Position numbers and translations under genes: made by a program
Origin: SIG299 sp964544055
Lineage (GTDB): Bacteria; Bacillota; Clostridia; Lachnospirales; Lachnospiraceae
NCBI GenBank assembly: GCA_964544055.1
Contig: CAZJAA010000012.1
Coordinates: forward strand, 6,354-70,353
Direction: 5' to 3'
DNA: 64,000 nucleotides
The notes under the pieces: generated by a model
Databases searched by the model: none
What the model saw: only the letters and a program-made list of their open reading frames with translations
Told to the model about the DNA's origin: nothing
In this document: one piece after another, positions 9,209-17,152 of the stretch
Position numbering within the stretch: position 1 is the stretch's first letter
Layout of the letters: each line of letters starts with the position of its first letter

Positions 9209-9691
9209 ATGGCAAATAAAACAGAAAAAACAAACGTAATGCGCTTGCTGGAGCAAAAGAAGGTTCCTTACCAAAGCTACTGTTATGTGGAATCCGGAAC
9301 AACCGTTGGTACGGAGGTGGCAGCCGTGCTTGGACAGAATCCAAGTCAGGTGTTTAAGACACTTGTAACTGTAGGCGGCAAAACAAAACAGAATTATGTA
9401 TTCGTGATTCCGGTGAACAAAGAGCTTGATTTGAAAAAAGCGGCATCTGCGGTGGGAGAAAAAAGCATTGAAATGATAAAATCAAAGGAATTGCTGCCGT
9501 TGACCGGATATATTCACGGTGGCTGTTCCCCAATTGGGATGAAAAAGTTTTTTACGACTACGGTGGATGAAAGTGCAAAAGAGTTTCCTACCATTTTTTT
9601 CAGTGCCGGAAAAATTGGTTATCAGGTTGAAGTGAGTCCGGAAAATCTGGGAAAGATGATACGGTTTGAATTTGCGGATTTATGCGAATAG
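9209..9691 (+). CDS. ybaK: Cys-tRNA(Pro)/Cys-tRNA(Cys) deacylase YbaK/EbsC
   Basis: A 160-residue YbaK-family trans-editing deacylase that removes cysteine from mischarged tRNA(Pro). The whole protein matches the compact family fold: the N-terminal NVMRLLEQKKVPYQSYCY, the VFKTLVTVGGKTKQNYVFVIPVN core with the conserved lysine, and GGCSPIGMKKFFTT near residue 110. The start has only a weak ribosome site (AGGAAGATGGA). Monocistronic in appearance. Confidence 0.92.
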   Translation: MANKTEKTNVMRLLEQKKVPYQSYCYVESGTTVGTEVAAVLGQNPSQVFKTLVTVGGKTKQNYVFVIPVNKELDLKKAASAVGEKSIEMIKSKELLPLTGYIHGGCSPIGMKKFFTTTVDESAKEFPTIFFSAGKIGYQVEVSPENLGKMIRFEFADLCE

Positions 9692-9787
9692 AAGCAGATG
9701 TATTTATCATAAGATGGTAGAATTTTTTGAAATGAAAATTTTGACATGAGGAACTGAAAAAAGATATGCTAACAGGGAGAACAGAGT

Positions 9788-10435
9788 ATGAGGGCAGTTG
9801 TATTTGATATGGATGGTCTGATGTTTGATACGGAGCGTGTCTGTGTGATGGCGTGGGATTATGCCGGTGAAAAAATGGGACTTGGAAAAACCGGCTATAT
9901 GACAATAAAAACACTTGGCATGACAATGGCAAAAGCACGCGAGGTCTGGCAGGCGGAATTTGGAGAATGCTATCACGAAGCAGAGCTTCGGCAGTATGCA
10001 AGAGAATTTCGTGCTCAGTATTATTCGAATCATAACGTTCCGGTGAAAAAAGGGCTATATGTGCTGCTGGACTATTTAAAAGAAAATGGATACCGGCTTG
10101 CGGTGGCTTCTTCTTCCTCACGTTGGGAGGTGGAGCATCATTTAAAGGATGCCGGGGTGTTTGAGTATTTTCAGGCAGTCATCTGCGGAGATATGGTCAC
10201 AAATTCAAAGCCGGAGCCGGAAATCTTTTTAAAGGCATGTGAGTCACTGGGCGTACAGCCGTCGGAGGCACTTGCCCTGGAGGATTCCCAAAATGGACTG
10301 CTCGCAGCACACCGTGCAGGAATGCGAGTGATTATGGTGCCAGATCTGTGGGAAGCAAATGAAGAGGTAAAGAGCTTTCTTTGGACGATGTGTGAGGATT
10401 TGGAGCAGGTGAAGGAGTTTTTAGAAAAGCAATAA
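9788..10435 (+). CDS. HAD-superfamily phosphatase (beta-phosphoglucomutase-like)
   Basis: A 215-residue subfamily IA HAD hydrolase. Motif I DMDGLMFDTE (residues 7-16) carries the nucleophilic Asp and general-acid Asp; motif II is ASSSS near residue 100; motif III is the lysine in NSKPEPEIF; motif IV is LEDSQNG. The cap sequence is the alpha-helical C1 type, as in beta-phosphoglucomutase and phosphoglycolate phosphatase, so substrate cannot be fixed. Start has GGAGAA. The AEC transporter gene follows after 18 bp, suggesting cotranscription. Confidence 0.88.
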   Translation: MRAVVFDMDGLMFDTERVCVMAWDYAGEKMGLGKTGYMTIKTLGMTMAKAREVWQAEFGECYHEAELRQYAREFRAQYYSNHNVPVKKGLYVLLDYLKENGYRLAVASSSSRWEVEHHLKDAGVFEYFQAVICGDMVTNSKPEPEIFLKACESLGVQPSEALALEDSQNGLLAAHRAGMRVIMVPDLWEANEEVKSFLWTMCEDLEQVKEFLEKQ

Positions 10436-10453
10436 GTTGTTTGGAGGCAGCAT

Positions 10454-11368
10454 ATGGAATTGGCACAGGTAACGTTACAGCAGGTAGGCATTTTGTTTCT
10501 TTTGATTTTTCTTGGGGCAATCTGCGGAAAAACAGGAATTGTTACGCAGGAAGGAAAAAAAGTACTCTCGAATCTACTGGTGATGATTGTAATGCCGGCA
10601 ATGATTTTAAATTCCTATTTTTCAGAGTTTGACCCGCAGGTACTGAATAATTTACTGCTTGCTTTTGGATTGAGTACGGTAGCAATCCTACTTTCTATGG
10701 CGGTAAGCGCACTGTTGGTGTTCTGGATGAAATCAAAAAATAAAACAGTGCTCTGGTTTGCATGCAGCTTTTCTAATGCAGCGTATATGGGTTTTCCACT
10801 GATTCAGGGGTTGTTTGGCGAAGAAGGACTGTTGTATGCCAGTGCGTTTGCCACGATGTTTAATGTGTTTGTATGGTCGGTCGGCTATGCTCTGATGAGT
10901 GGAGAAACAGGAGCAAAGCAGATTGCAAGGAGTGTGAGCAAAAGTCCGGTAACGTATGCAGTGATTCTGGGGCTGGTCATTTATCTTTGCCGTATTCCTG
11001 TGCCGGAGGTGATCAGACAGCCAATCAGTCTGATAGGTGCCATGACAACGCCGCTTTCCATGCTGATTATCGGTGTGATGATTGCAGGAAGTCAGGTAAA
11101 ATCCATTCTTGGAAATAAGGAAATCTGGATGGTGACTGTAGTGCGGCTTGTACTGATTCCGGCAATTACTTTTGGACTTTTTTCACTGCTTGGTGTTGGC
11201 GGCATGGCAGGAAGTGTAGTGCTGATTCAGGCGGCTTGTCCAACTGCGGCAACAACCTCTGTGCTGGCTATCCAGTTTCATCATGAGGAGGCGGTGGGAG
11301 CCGGAACGGTGGTACTTTCTACGATATGGAGTATTGTGACGCTGGCTGTGCTGGTGCTGCTGATATAG
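10454..11368 (+). CDS. AEC-family transporter
   Basis: A 304-residue membrane protein of the auxin efflux carrier (AEC) family, which in bacteria includes malonate and other organic-acid carriers. About ten hydrophobic segments span the sequence; the conserved FSNAAYMGFPLIQGLFGEEG block near residue 110 and SMLIIGVMIAG near residue 195 are typical. It begins 18 bp after the HAD phosphatase with a GGAGGCA site. Substrate unknown. Confidence 0.88.
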   Translation: MELAQVTLQQVGILFLLIFLGAICGKTGIVTQEGKKVLSNLLVMIVMPAMILNSYFSEFDPQVLNNLLLAFGLSTVAILLSMAVSALLVFWMKSKNKTVLWFACSFSNAAYMGFPLIQGLFGEEGLLYASAFATMFNVFVWSVGYALMSGETGAKQIARSVSKSPVTYAVILGLVIYLCRIPVPEVIRQPISLIGAMTTPLSMLIIGVMIAGSQVKSILGNKEIWMVTVVRLVLIPAITFGLFSLLGVGGMAGSVVLIQAACPTAATTSVLAIQFHHEEAVGAGTVVLSTIWSIVTLAVLVLLI

Positions 11369-11410
11369 TATTGGCAAATCTTGGCAAAGAATTGCTTTGT
11401 AAGAAAAAAA

Positions 11411-11439
11411 TTGACAAAGCAGTGTTTTAATGCTATACT
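11411..11439 (+). promoter_or_regulatory. Sigma-A promoter of the ABC-F leader
   Basis: TTGACA (11411-11416) and TATACT (11434-11439) are separated by exactly 17 bp. The transcript would start near 11446, giving a leader of about 370 nt before the ABC-F gene. Confidence 0.85.
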
Positions 11440-11468
11440 GAATTAAGCATCTGGAAAGGGGTGAAAGG

Positions 11469-11480
11469 ATGAGAAGATAA
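11469..11480 (+). CDS. Three-codon leader peptide Met-Arg-Arg
   Basis: ATG AGA AGA TAA lies 23 nt after the expected transcription start and is preceded by an unusually strong purine-rich ribosome site (GGAAAGGGGTGAAAGG). Very short upstream ORFs that sense stalled ribosomes are an established way to control antibiotic-resistance ABC-F and Erm genes. That this one acts so is inference from its position and site strength. Confidence 0.45.
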   Translation: MRR

Positions 11481-11520
11481 TCGACTTTTGTAAACATGAA
11501 CTTTAGATTTTGTATCGGCG

Positions 11521-11710
11521 TGATTTCCATAAGAAATGATGCTTGTTATTCATGTTGCCAAAAGTGGATTATGTGTCTCATCATAACCTCCATTCTGGTG
11601 CTTTTTTTGCGACAGGGCAAAAAAACTTTAGTTGTTTGGAAAACAATCAGCATATCAATGTGATGAGAGATATAATCGGAAATCATTTGGAAACAGATGG
11701 TTTCTTTTTT
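11521..11710 (+). promoter_or_regulatory. Attenuator in ABC-F leader
   Basis: A terminator-like hairpin pairs GAAATCAT (11679-11686) with ATGGTTTC (11697-11704) and is followed by six T. The upstream segment TGATTTCC (11521-11528) is exactly complementary to GGAAATCA (11678-11685), the 5' arm of the terminator, so it could form an antiterminator. Together with the three-codon ORF this suggests drug-induced readthrough. A further hairpin (about 11757-11783) lies before the ribosome site. Confidence 0.6.
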
Positions 11711-11813
11711 AGTTCGCAGAAAAATTATCCCATGAACTAAAAATGCTTTGTGGGAATGTGCCTGGGCGCATTCTTTCACGGAAATGGCACGCCGGAAAAG
11801 GAGTGATGTCATA

Positions 11814-13349
11814 ATGCTGCAAATAAAGAATGTAACGATTACACATAAAAAGGATAACCGTGTGTTAGTGGATAACTTTAATCTGGTGCTAAACCATGGG
11901 GATAAATGTGCGATCATCGGAGAAGAAGGAAATGGAAAATCGACGCTGTTAAAGCTGATTTATAAGGAAGCATTGGTAGAAAATTATGTGGAGGTTTCGG
12001 GAGAGGTGATTCGCAATAACAGCTACATTGGCTATCTTCCGCAAGAGCTTACTCGGACGGAAAAAGAGAAAAGCGTCTATGAGTTTATGTGCGATCATCC
12101 TCAGTTTTTGTTGATGACCCCACAGGAACTGTCCGAAGCGGGCAGAAGGTGGAAGCTGCCGTTAGAGCTGTTTTATTCCGAACAGAAAATGGGCGACTTA
12201 TCCGGTGGTGAAAAAATCAAATTACAGCTGGCAAGGCTGTTGTTGCTGCGTCCGGATATCCTGCTGTTGGATGAGCCGTCCAATGATTTGGATATTGAGT
12301 CGTTGACGTGGCTGGAGCAATTGATCAATACAGCGCAAATACCGGTATTATATATTTCCCATGATGAAACGCTTCTGGAAAATACGGCGAATAAAATAGT
12401 ACATCTGGAACAATTAAGGAGAAAGCAGGAGTGTCGGTATACGGTAGAAAAATCCAGCTATCGGGAGTATGTAAACAGGAGGAGTGCTGCGTTTTCCCAT
12501 CAGGAACAGGTGGCACGGAAGGAGCGGGCGGACTTTGACAGACAGCAGGAAAAGCTCCGCCAGATTCAGCAGAAGGTGGAGCATCAGCAAAAGACGATCA
12601 GCAGACAGAATCCGCATGTAGGAGCCTTGCTGAAAAAGACGATGCACCGCGTCAAAGCATATGAAGCACGGTTTGAAAAAGAGTATGAGAATATGACAAA
12701 GCTTCCGGAAACAGAGGATGCCATTTTCATCAAGTTCGGAGAAAAAGCAGAGCTTCCGGCAGGAAAAACCGTGTTAGAGTATCATTTGCCTGTGCTTGCG
12801 GTAGGAGAACGTATCCTTGCAAAGGATATTTTCCTTCGTGTGAAGGGAGCGGAAAAAATCTGCATCATTGGCGAAAATGGATGTGGAAAAACAACGCTGT
12901 TGCGTAGTATTGCCGGGGAACTGTTACAGCGTACGGATATTAAGGCTTCTTATATGCCACAAAATTATGAGGAATTGTTAGAACTTACAAAGACTCCGGT
13001 GGATTTTCTGACAGTGACGGCGGACAAAGAAGAAATTTCCCGTATCCGGACATACCTTGGCAGTATGAAATATACACCGGATGAGATGCTGCATCCGATT
13101 GCGGATTTGTCCGGTGGTCAGAAAGCCAAGCTCCTGCTTTTGAAAATGAGTATGTCCGGAAGCAATGTACTGATTTTAGATGAACCGACCAGAAATTTTT
13201 CACCGTTATCGGGACCGGTCATATGCGAAATGCTGAAGAATTTTGGTGGGGCAATCATTAGTATTTCTCATGACAGAAGTTATATCACAGAAGTGGCAGA
13301 TACCGTGTACGAACTGACAGAACAGGGACTTGTGCAGCGGGAAGAGTAA
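11814..13349 (+). CDS. ABC-F family ATPase (ribosome-protection type candidate)
   Basis: A 511-residue protein with two ABC ATPase domains and no membrane segments, as in ABC-F translation factors. Domain 1 has EEGNGKST (Walker A), LSGGEK (signature) and DEPSNDLD; a linker rich in charged residues (about 195-280) follows; domain 2 has ENGCGKTT, LSGGQK and a degenerate DEPTRNFSPLSGP after Walker B. This second-domain form is common in Firmicute ABC-F proteins. The start at 11814 has AAGGAG; the in-frame 11748 start would add 22 residues without a good site. The long attenuator-like leader suggests an antibiotic-protection role (macrolide/lincosamide/pleuromutilin type), but this is inferred. 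Confidence 0.85.
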   Translation: MLQIKNVTITHKKDNRVLVDNFNLVLNHGDKCAIIGEEGNGKSTLLKLIYKEALVENYVEVSGEVIRNNSYIGYLPQELTRTEKEKSVYEFMCDHPQFLLMTPQELSEAGRRWKLPLELFYSEQKMGDLSGGEKIKLQLARLLLLRPDILLLDEPSNDLDIESLTWLEQLINTAQIPVLYISHDETLLENTANKIVHLEQLRRKQECRYTVEKSSYREYVNRRSAAFSHQEQVARKERADFDRQQEKLRQIQQKVEHQQKTISRQNPHVGALLKKTMHRVKAYEARFEKEYENMTKLPETEDAIFIKFGEKAELPAGKTVLEYHLPVLAVGERILAKDIFLRVKGAEKICIIGENGCGKTTLLRSIAGELLQRTDIKASYMPQNYEELLELTKTPVDFLTVTADKEEISRIRTYLGSMKYTPDEMLHPIADLSGGQKAKLLLLKMSMSGSNVLILDEPTRNFSPLSGPVICEMLKNFGGAIISISHDRSYITEVADTVYELTEQGLVQREE

Positions 13350-13350
13350 G

Positions 13351-13378
13351 AGAACTAAAAGTTCTTGCCATTTTTTTT
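13351..13378 (+). terminator. Terminator after ABC-F gene
   Basis: AGAACT-AAA-AGTTCT followed, after four bases, by eight T. The T tract also forms the spacer of the next promoter. Confidence 0.6.
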
Positions 13379-13393
13379 AAAAACGCATATACT
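13365..13393 (+). promoter_or_regulatory. Promoter of the relB/yoeB pair
   Basis: TTGCCA (13365-13370), 17 bp, TATACT (13388-13393). The -35 box lies in the distal arm of the preceding terminator and the spacer is its T tract. Confidence 0.65.
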
Positions 13394-13417
13394 AAAAGAA
13401 GTAAAGGAGTGATATAT

Positions 13418-13681
13418 ATGGCACAGACAGTAAATGTAAATTTCAAATTGGATGCAGATGTAAAAAGAAGTATGGAACAGGCTTGTGCAGATATGGGTTT
13501 AAGTATGAGTGCGGCATTTACCATATTTGCAAAGAAAGTCAGCAGAGAAAGAAGAATACCTTTTGAAATAGCAGCAGATCCATTTTATTCTGAAGCTAAT
13601 ATTAGCTATTTGGAAAACAAATACGCTGCGTATAAAGCCAATAAGCTCAATGTGGAAGAACATGAATTGATTGAGGAGTAG
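13418..13681 (+). CDS. RelB/DinJ-family antitoxin
   Basis: An 87-residue RelB/DinJ-type antitoxin. The N-terminal part (VNVNFKLDADVKRSMEQACADMGLSMSAAFTIFAKKV) is a ribbon-helix-helix DNA-binding segment; the acidic C-terminus (NVEEHELIEE) would wrap the toxin. ATG at 13418 has AAAGGAG eight bases upstream; a GTG at 13409 is less suitable. The toxin gene starts three bases after the stop, the standard antitoxin-first order. The antitoxin is intact although the toxin is broken. Confidence 0.88.
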   Translation: MAQTVNVNFKLDADVKRSMEQACADMGLSMSAAFTIFAKKVSRERRIPFEIAADPFYSEANISYLENKYAAYKANKLNVEEHELIEE

Positions 13682-13684
13682 CTT

Positions 13685-13954
13685 ATGCGAATTGAAAGAA
13701 TACAATGGGATGTTGACGCATGGGAAGATTATCTGTATTGGCAGGTAGAAGATAAGCAACTGATGAAAAAGATAAATCAGCTTATTAAGGATATAAGGCG
13801 TACACCATTTGAAAGACTTGGTAAACCTGAGCCATTAAAGGGGAATTTGTCCGGATTATGGAGTAGACGAATTAACAGCGAACATTGATTAGTATATTTG
13901 GTGGAAGATACTTCAATGGTTATATTTGCTTGCAAAGGACATTATGAGTATTAG
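13685..13954 (+). pseudogene. YoeB/Txe-family toxin interrupted by a TGA codon
   Basis: Residues 1-67 follow the YoeB mRNA-interferase pattern (WEDYLYWQ, PFERLGKPEPLKGNLSGLWSRRINSEH). At 13886-13888 the frame has TGA where the family has Arg (H-R-L-V-Y); a CGA to TGA transition would explain it. The same frame then continues LVYLVEDTSMVIFACKGHYEY to a TAG at 13954, giving the normal length of about 89 residues. The lost end contains the conserved C-x-GHY with the catalytic His and Tyr, so the truncated toxin should be inactive. Confidence 0.85.
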
Positions 13955-14077
13955 TACGTAGGGCACTTTACTTTTATATAAAGATAAATAAGAGTATAAA
14001 AAGTGTTATGCAGCACAGGACAAAAGAATTGGATTGTGTATTAGCGGGTATTGTGGTATATGGTTGTGACATAACAG

Positions 14078-14118
14078 AAATTCCTGTGTCGGCATGGAAT
14101 AGCCTTCACAGGAATTTT
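14078..14118 (+). terminator. Terminator in the gap before the sigma factor
   Basis: AAATTCCTGTG pairs with CACAGGAATTT (11 bp) across an 18-nt loop and is followed by T residues. The rest of the gap 13955-14260 shows no gene. Confidence 0.65.
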
Positions 14119-14260
14119 TGCATTTGGCTACCAACTGGAACAGGTCATAGAGAAACGATAAAAAATTTGCAGAAATTTTTTATGCCGGAAACAACATTTT
14201 GCTTTACTTTGCGTCTTATTCTACGAAGAGCAGTAAAACAGGACAGAAGAGGGAGAGTTT

Positions 14261-14818
14261 ATGGAGGACCAGCAGATCATAGAATTGTATTTTCAGAGGG
14301 ATGAAGCTGCACTTTCGGAAACGGCAGACAAATATGGTGCATTCTGTCTGCGGCTTGCGGGGAATGTGTTACACACCGCAGAAGATGCGGAAGAATGTGT
14401 AAATGACACCTATCATATGGCATGGAAGCAGATTCCACCGGTGGTTCCGGAGTCTTTGAAAGCATTTCTAGGGAAAATCGTGCGGAATCTTGCCATTAGC
14501 AGATACCGTGCCCTGCACGCAAAAAAGCGGTTTAACGGGCTGGAGGTTATGCTGTCCGAATTAGAGGAATGCGTGCCGGCAGTGGCTGATGTTGAACAGG
14601 AAGTAGAAGCAAAGGAACTGACAGAGTACATAAATAGCTGGCTGGCAGGACTGAAAACAGAGGAACGTGTGCTGTTTGTGCGCCGCTACTGGTATGGTGA
14701 CGAAGTAAAAAAACTGGCAGAGCAAGGCAATGTCAGTGCGGTGAAGGTGACGCAGCAGTTGCTCAGGCTGCGCAAGAGACTAAAGGCTTTTTTGGAAGAA
14801 AAGGGGGTGATGGTGTGA
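14261..14818 (+). CDS. ECF-type RNA polymerase sigma factor
   Basis: A 185-residue sigma-70 family factor. Region 2 is visible around LAGNVLHTAEDAEECVNDTYHMAWKQIP (residues 32-60) and region 4 near the C-terminus (LKTEERVLFVRRYWYGDEVKKLAEQGNVSAVKVTQQLLRLRKRL). Such factors read promoters for envelope or stress genes. It overlaps the next gene by four bases (GTGA); that gene has one membrane segment and is its likely anti-sigma factor. Signal sensed is unknown. Confidence 0.88.
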   Translation: MEDQQIIELYFQRDEAALSETADKYGAFCLRLAGNVLHTAEDAEECVNDTYHMAWKQIPPVVPESLKAFLGKIVRNLAISRYRALHAKKRFNGLEVMLSELEECVPAVADVEQEVEAKELTEYINSWLAGLKTEERVLFVRRYWYGDEVKKLAEQGNVSAVKVTQQLLRLRKRLKAFLEEKGVMV

Positions 14819-15780
14819 AGAAACAGCCGGAAAGCATAGTAACGGAAACTGCAGAAAAGCTGTACGAAGCTATTTCGGATATCCGCGAGGAGTTTATTGA
14901 TGACGCAGAATTGGAAACTTTTCCTGGAAAACACGCACCAAACCTGTTAAAGTGGGGCAGCCTAGCAGCCTGCTTCTGTCTTGTTTTTCTGGCAGCAGGA
15001 ACTTTCTTTGGCCGTGGTTTTCAACAGGATAAGGTGCAGGATAACAATGGAGGAATGCCAAATGCAATACCGGCACCGGGAGAGATGCAGACGGTGCTTG
15101 CCTATAATGGTGCGCTGTTTCAGGTCAGCAATGAGCTTTCGGTTTTGAATGTGGCGGGGATCCCGGATACGATAACTTCCGAGGACTGCGGCGAGACGCT
15201 TGGAAATTTAAGAAAAACAGAGCAGGGCTATGAAGAAACGACGGCAGATACGGATATTGAGTTTTATAAATATGCGGCAGCCTCTTCGAATACAGCGGTT
15301 GTGGTTATCCGGGATGGCGAAGAGTATATGGCAGGAATGTTTTTCAATGCGTTAACAAGCGGTACAGATAAAAGCCAGAGTAGCATTTCTGCCTTGTATG
15401 AACGCTATGGGGTAAAGAGTGCGGAACATATTATTTCCATTGCAGAGGTTGTCATGCAGAATGCCACGGTACAGAAGGATTCTCTGCCGAATCTTTCTGT
15501 ACTGGATAATACCTTGATTGCATCAGGAAATCAGGTGGTTTTGGAGCTTACAGACCAGACAGCCTTGAAAACATTTTATGAAGCCTCCGTTATTCTAAAG
15601 GAAGAAACTTATACCTTTGATTTGTTCGAAAAACGGTATTTGTGTATTACCACAGTGGAAGGACTGAAATTTTATCTGTGCTGGGATATGGAAAAAGGCT
15701 TCCTGTATTCGCCGGGAACCTTGAAGTATTATCGCATAACGGATGCGATGAGAAACTGGCTGGAAGCTTATCTTCCATAA
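14815..15780 (+). CDS. Probable membrane-bound anti-sigma factor
   Basis: A 321-residue single-pass membrane protein. About 45 cytoplasmic residues (an acidic helical segment that could bind the sigma factor) precede a hydrophobic span LLKWGSLAACFCLVFLAAGTFF, followed by a large external domain without a recognised family. The GTG start overlaps the sigma stop codon, showing translational coupling. Anti-sigma function is inferred from this arrangement and topology, not from a known domain. Confidence 0.65.
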   Translation: MKKQPESIVTETAEKLYEAISDIREEFIDDAELETFPGKHAPNLLKWGSLAACFCLVFLAAGTFFGRGFQQDKVQDNNGGMPNAIPAPGEMQTVLAYNGALFQVSNELSVLNVAGIPDTITSEDCGETLGNLRKTEQGYEETTADTDIEFYKYAAASSNTAVVVIRDGEEYMAGMFFNALTSGTDKSQSSISALYERYGVKSAEHIISIAEVVMQNATVQKDSLPNLSVLDNTLIASGNQVVLELTDQTALKTFYEASVILKEETYTFDLFEKRYLCITTVEGLKFYLCWDMEKGFLYSPGTLKYYRITDAMRNWLEAYLP

Positions 15781-15864
15781 AATAAGCGGGTATTAGCTGA
15801 CCGCTTTGTTGATTGCTAAAGTATGTTTACCGCCCTTACGACGACTCAGGAAAGGAAGGCAGAA

Positions 15865-17016
15865 ATGAAAAAGAGAAAAAGGCTTATTTTGACATGTGCG
15901 GCAGTGCTGGTACTCGGTGTGCTGTTGTTTCCGGTAAAGACTTATCTGGATGATGGAGGTTCTATTGTTTACGCAAGTCCTTTGTATCGCATAAAACAAA
16001 TCCGCAAATTGAGCAATGTTGGAAGAACAATCACGCAACAAGAAGGACTTAGCATAACAGTATTTGGAAAAGAAATCTATCATAAAATCAGCAGGGAACA
16101 TCTGTATTGGCAGACAAACGAAAATGATGAAAATGTATCCTGTTTTTTGGATGCAGAAATTACCAAAATCACAGAAGATACACTGGTGATGAACGTTATA
16201 AACAAGGGGATAGGCGCAATTGACAGTCAGACAACCGTTGTTATGAAAAAAAATGTGATTGGTGAGGAGGTTCTTCCACAGCTGCAGTCTGTTGATAAAG
16301 TGCGCATAAGTTATAACGACAAGAGGGTAAAGGTAGAAAAAGACTTAAACAGACTTTGGCTGGAAGTGGTGTTTTTTGTTTATCCGTTGTATGGTGCCGG
16401 AGAGGATCATTGGGCAGTGACAGCAGATAGCCCGATTTCTTCCACACTTTGTTACTCCGGAGAGAAAACCGTGGAGCTTTTGTTAAACGATTGCAAGGAG
16501 CTTTATCCGTCCGATATGGCACCGGAGAATATTTTTGCTTCGGTAAAGGAAAATGAATATGTTGCTTTTGAAAATCTGCATCTGACAAGCGGTGGCGAGG
16601 TCTGGCAGGCATTTTATGAAAAGGTATTGGCAGAAGAAAAGGCACAGGTAATACTGGTAAATTATTATACGCCGGGAGAAAAAAGTCAGTCTTCGGAAGA
16701 ATATAATGAGGAATGCGAAGACGAGTATCCAATGCTATTTTTTACCAGCCTGGTATATCTTCCGAAAGATGGCTTTTTTATGGGCAGCTTAAGCTATCAG
16801 GAGGAAGAGGTGGAGCAAATCGTGTCTTATCCGTATTTGATTCACCTGGAAGGAGATGTCCAGGCACCGCAGGCAATATTTTCCAGATATGACCGTTATG
16901 TGTTGACGGATGACAATACCGTTACCTGGGAACAACTGGAACGGCAGATGTATAGTTCGGTGATAACAGATAACGGAGTAAGGTTTAGCAGTGTATATTG
17001 TGATTTAATTGAATAA
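15865..17016 (+). CDS. Secreted or membrane-anchored protein of unknown function
   Basis: A 383-residue protein beginning MKKRKRLILTCAAVLVLGVLLFPV, a signal peptide or membrane anchor, with the remainder presumably outside the cell. No family recognised. ATG at 15865 follows AGGAAAGGAAGG; an in-frame ATG at 15823 adds 14 residues before a poor site. It is the third gene of the sigma/anti-sigma unit and closed by a strong terminator, so it may belong to the same envelope response. Confidence 0.65.
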   Translation: MKKRKRLILTCAAVLVLGVLLFPVKTYLDDGGSIVYASPLYRIKQIRKLSNVGRTITQQEGLSITVFGKEIYHKISREHLYWQTNENDENVSCFLDAEITKITEDTLVMNVINKGIGAIDSQTTVVMKKNVIGEEVLPQLQSVDKVRISYNDKRVKVEKDLNRLWLEVVFFVYPLYGAGEDHWAVTADSPISSTLCYSGEKTVELLLNDCKELYPSDMAPENIFASVKENEYVAFENLHLTSGGEVWQAFYEKVLAEEKAQVILVNYYTPGEKSQSSEEYNEECEDEYPMLFFTSLVYLPKDGFFMGSLSYQEEEVEQIVSYPYLIHLEGDVQAPQAIFSRYDRYVLTDDNTVTWEQLERQMYSSVITDNGVRFSSVYCDLIE

Positions 17017-17018
17017 AG

Positions 17019-17065
17019 AAAGTCCGGTTTTTATCAGAAAAAGAATAAAAACCGGACTTTTTTTT
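17019..17065 (+). terminator. Strong terminator after the sigma-factor operon
   Basis: AAAGTCCGGTTTTTAT pairs perfectly with ATAAAAACCGGACTTT (16 bp), followed by a T run. Confidence 0.92.
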
Positions 17066-17084
17066 GACTTTTGTCGTAATCTTA

Positions 17085-17113
17085 TGGACAAATGTCCGTA
17101 AAAGTTGTACAAT
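17085..17113 (+). promoter_or_regulatory. Promoter of the HD-GYP gene
   Basis: TGGACA (17085-17090), 17 bp, TACAAT (17108-17113). An inverted repeat GGACA-AA-TGTCC (17086-17097) overlies the -35 box and could be an operator. Confidence 0.6.
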
Positions 17114-17152
17114 TATTTTCGAAAACAATTTTGGGGTAATCAGGAGGGGATA

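Noticed and set aside
13886..13888. Recoding of TGA (YoeB) or TAG (MCP, 53376) as sense codons
   Set aside because: Many genes in the window end in TGA and TAG with normal lengths, so a changed code is not supported; simple nonsense changes explain both.
14187..14215. Possible ECF-type promoter (GGAAAC ... CGTC) before the sigma factor gene, suggesting autoregulation
   Set aside because: The spacer is 19 bp, whereas ECF promoters usually have 16-17 bp between these elements.
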